Assembly: GCA_017534365.1 (NCBI GenBank)
Contig: JAFWCS010000067.1
Location: forward strand, 1 to 15,011
Direction: 5' to 3'
Length of the DNA: 15,011 nt
Source of the DNA: Clostridia bacterium
Lineage (GTDB): Bacteria > Bacillota > Clostridia > Oscillospirales > Acutalibacteraceae
Part shown: in pieces, positions 13,474 through 15,011 of the stretch
How the letters are laid out: every line of letters starts with the position of its first letter
Numbering within the stretch: position 1 is the first letter of the stretch
Notes under the pieces: model-generated
Database searches by the model: none
Told to the model about the DNA's origin: nothing
Seen by the model: only the letters and a program-made list of their open reading frames with translations
Program-made: the position numbers and the translations under genes

Positions 13474-15011
13474 ATGAAACGACTGATCAGTCTGCTGCTC
13501 AGCGCGTCGATGCTGGTGACGGGTGCAGCCGTCTCGGCGTTTGCGCAGACCGGCGCCTGCAGCTGCGGCCACGATCCCGTGATCGTGCTGCCCGGCATCA
13601 ATCATTCCCCCACCTATCTTTACGATGAGAATAACGAACCGGTGCTGGATAAAAACGGCGATCAGGTCGGCGGTACGCTGCTGATCCTCGAAACGGATCA
13701 GCTGCTCAAGAAGTGCCTGCCCAAGCTGATCATCCGCCTGCTCGCCACGATCGCGGTGCAGTATCCCGTCGGCCTGGAATCCGCCGCATACGAAGCGGCC
13801 TGCAGCGCCTTCCGGCTGCAGCATTGCGATGAGGACGGCGTGCACGTGGAGAATCTGCAGACCAAGCGCTGGAACCATCCGCTCTCCGGCATGACGGAGG
13901 ACGAGCTGGACTGGGTCTACCGCATGGTGCCCATGAAGCCGCTCGTGGATGAGATCGGCGCGGATCATACCTATTTCTTCACCTTCAATCTGGTCGGCAA
14001 TCCCATGGATTCCGCCGCGGATCTGGACGCCTATATCGACATGGTCCGCGCGCAGACCGGTCACGACAAGGTCGTGCTCCTGCCCGTGAGCCTGGGCGGC
14101 ACGATCCTGACAGCGTATCTGGACGCCTACGGGCACGACAAGGTTTCGCAGATCTGCAACGCGGTGGCCTGCCTGGACGGCACGGACATCATTGCGGACA
14201 TGATGGAGCGCAAGTGGAACCTTGCGGACGAATTCTTATATCATGAATTCATTGCGCAGATCTTCCTCGATGAAAACGGCGACGCGAGCCTCGGCTATCT
14301 GATCAACAGCCTGCTCCATATCCTGCCGCGCAAGGGCGTGGACGCGATCCTGACCGGCGCCTGGAGCGGCATTCTTGATACGATGATCCTGAACTGCCCG
14401 CAGTTCTGGGCGATGCTGCCCTCCGCGCGCTATGAGGCGCTGGCCGCGCGCTATCTGGACGATCAGCCGGTGCTCAGGGCAAAGACCGACCGCTTCCAGC
14501 AGGCGCGGCTGAATCTGAAGCAGAATATTCAGGCTGCGGCAGAGGACGGCGTGCGGATCAACTTCATTGCAGGCGCGAACCTCGATTTCGGTGCGCAGAT
14601 GTATTCCTACTTCGGGATCGTGGAATCCGCGAAGAAGGTCAATTCCGACGGCATCATCAATCTTTCTTCCACCACGCTCGGCGCGACGGGTGTTCCCGGC
14701 GGCGAGATGCTCCCGCCGGGCTATACGCAGAAATACACGAATCCCGATGATCCCGATTACAGCTATCTTTCCCCCGACTGGAAAGTCGACGCCTCCACGG
14801 CGGTCCTGCCGGACAACACCTGGATCTTCCTCAATCAGCATCACGAGGTCGGCAACAACGATTACGTGCTCAATCTTGCCAAGGTGCTGATCCTCGGCGA
14901 GGTGGAGGACGTGCACAGCGATCCGGACAATTATCCGCAGTTCAACAACGGCTGCACCACCAAGTATCTGCGCCGCTGGCGCATTCCGGATGCCGAAGCG
15001 CTCCTTGAGGA
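13474..15011 (+). CDS. Secreted alpha/beta-hydrolase (lipase/esterase-like), 3' end cut by window edge
   Basis: The first 512 residues of an exported hydrolase; no stop before the window ends. The start ATG 13474 follows AAGGAG by 10 bases. Seen: a signal peptide (1-24, likely cut after SAFA), a short Cys pair (C29, C31), HDPVIVLPGINHS (33-45), which matches the first strand and oxyanion-hole region of lipase-like folds, and the nucleophile elbow VVLLPVSLGGT (200-210) with S206. Candidate acid and base residues are D392 (NSDGIINLSS) and H456/H457 (FLNQHHEVGNNDY). The elbow reads P-x-S-x-G-G, not the usual G-x-S-x-G. The substrate is unknown; an acyl ester or surface lipid is the simplest guess. 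I do not recognise a named gene. Confidence 0.75.
   Translation, partial: MKRLISLLLSASMLVTGAAVSAFAQTGACSCGHDPVIVLPGINHSPTYLYDENNEPVLDKNGDQVGGTLLILETDQLLKKCLPKLIIRLLATIAVQYPVGLESAAYEAACSAFRLQHCDEDGVHVENLQTKRWNHPLSGMTEDELDWVYRMVPMKPLVDEIGADHTYFFTFNLVGNPMDSAADLDAYIDMVRAQTGHDKVVLLPVSLGGTILTAYLDAYGHDKVSQICNAVACLDGTDIIADMMERKWNLADEFLYHEFIAQIFLDENGDASLGYLINSLLHILPRKGVDAILTGAWSGILDTMILNCPQFWAMLPSARYEALAARYLDDQPVLRAKTDRFQQARLNLKQNIQAAAEDGVRINFIAGANLDFGAQMYSYFGIVESAKKVNSDGIINLSSTTLGATGVPGGEMLPPGYTQKYTNPDDPDYSYLSPDWKVDASTAVLPDNTWIFLNQHHEVGNNDYVLNLAKVLILGEVEDVHSDPDNYPQFNNGCTTKYLRRWRIPDAEALLE

Overview
The window is GC-rich, densely packed bacterial DNA. The gene content points to an anaerobic Firmicute of the class Clostridia, probably a gut-type Oscillospirales/Ruminococcaceae relative. 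The evidence is the clostridial Rnf order (apbE, NusG-II, Gx, then rnfCDGEAB), the Thr/Ala-rich lipoprotein spacer, an InlB-type repeat, DUF4430 surface proteins and strong AGGAGG-type ribosome binding sites. The lineage is inferred from gene content, not from a marker gene.

Layout. (1) Positions 1-1001, minus strand: an iron-containing alcohol dehydrogenase cut by the window edge. It is divergent from (2), positions 1194-8262, plus strand: nine co-directional genes that build and mature a complete Rnf ferredoxin:NAD+ oxidoreductase. apbE (flavin transferase) comes first, then a NusG-II membrane protein and a Gx/HepS-like membrane protein. A ~97-bp gap with two stem-loops follows, then rnfC, rnfD, rnfG, rnfE, rnfA and rnfB, mostly overlapping by 1-8 bp. 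All expected cofactor sites are visible: flavinylation threonines in RnfD and RnfG, intramembrane-cluster cysteines in RnfA and RnfE, and cluster motifs in RnfC and RnfB. A strong bidirectional hairpin (8282-8320) closes the operon.

(3) Positions 12836-8339, minus strand: a promoter, a cobalamin riboswitch with an intrinsic terminator, and four tightly packed genes. These encode a secreted DUF4430-like (transcobalamin-C-like) protein with an InlB-type repeat, a secreted PQQ-like beta-propeller, an EcfT-type transporter subunit and a DUF4430 lipoprotein on a long Thr/Ala spacer. I read this as a B12-repressed, surface-exposed corrinoid capture and uptake operon. No S component or ATPase is encoded beside it. 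It is the most interesting part of the window.

(4) Positions 13245-12877, minus strand: a short DtxR/MntR-family metalloregulator with DtxR-like (Met, Cys, Glu, His) metal ligands. (5) From 13474 to the window end, plus strand: a secreted alpha/beta-hydrolase (lipase/esterase-like), truncated by the edge, behind a near-consensus extended -10 promoter.

How the genes fit together: Rnf couples reduced-ferredoxin oxidation to NAD+ reduction and ion pumping. The divergent dehydrogenase is a plausible NAD(P)H consumer or producer. The B12 operon would supply corrinoid cofactors when intracellular cobalamin is low. No tRNA, rRNA, CRISPR array, insertion sequence or phage gene was seen, and no gene-free stretch exceeds 300 bases.
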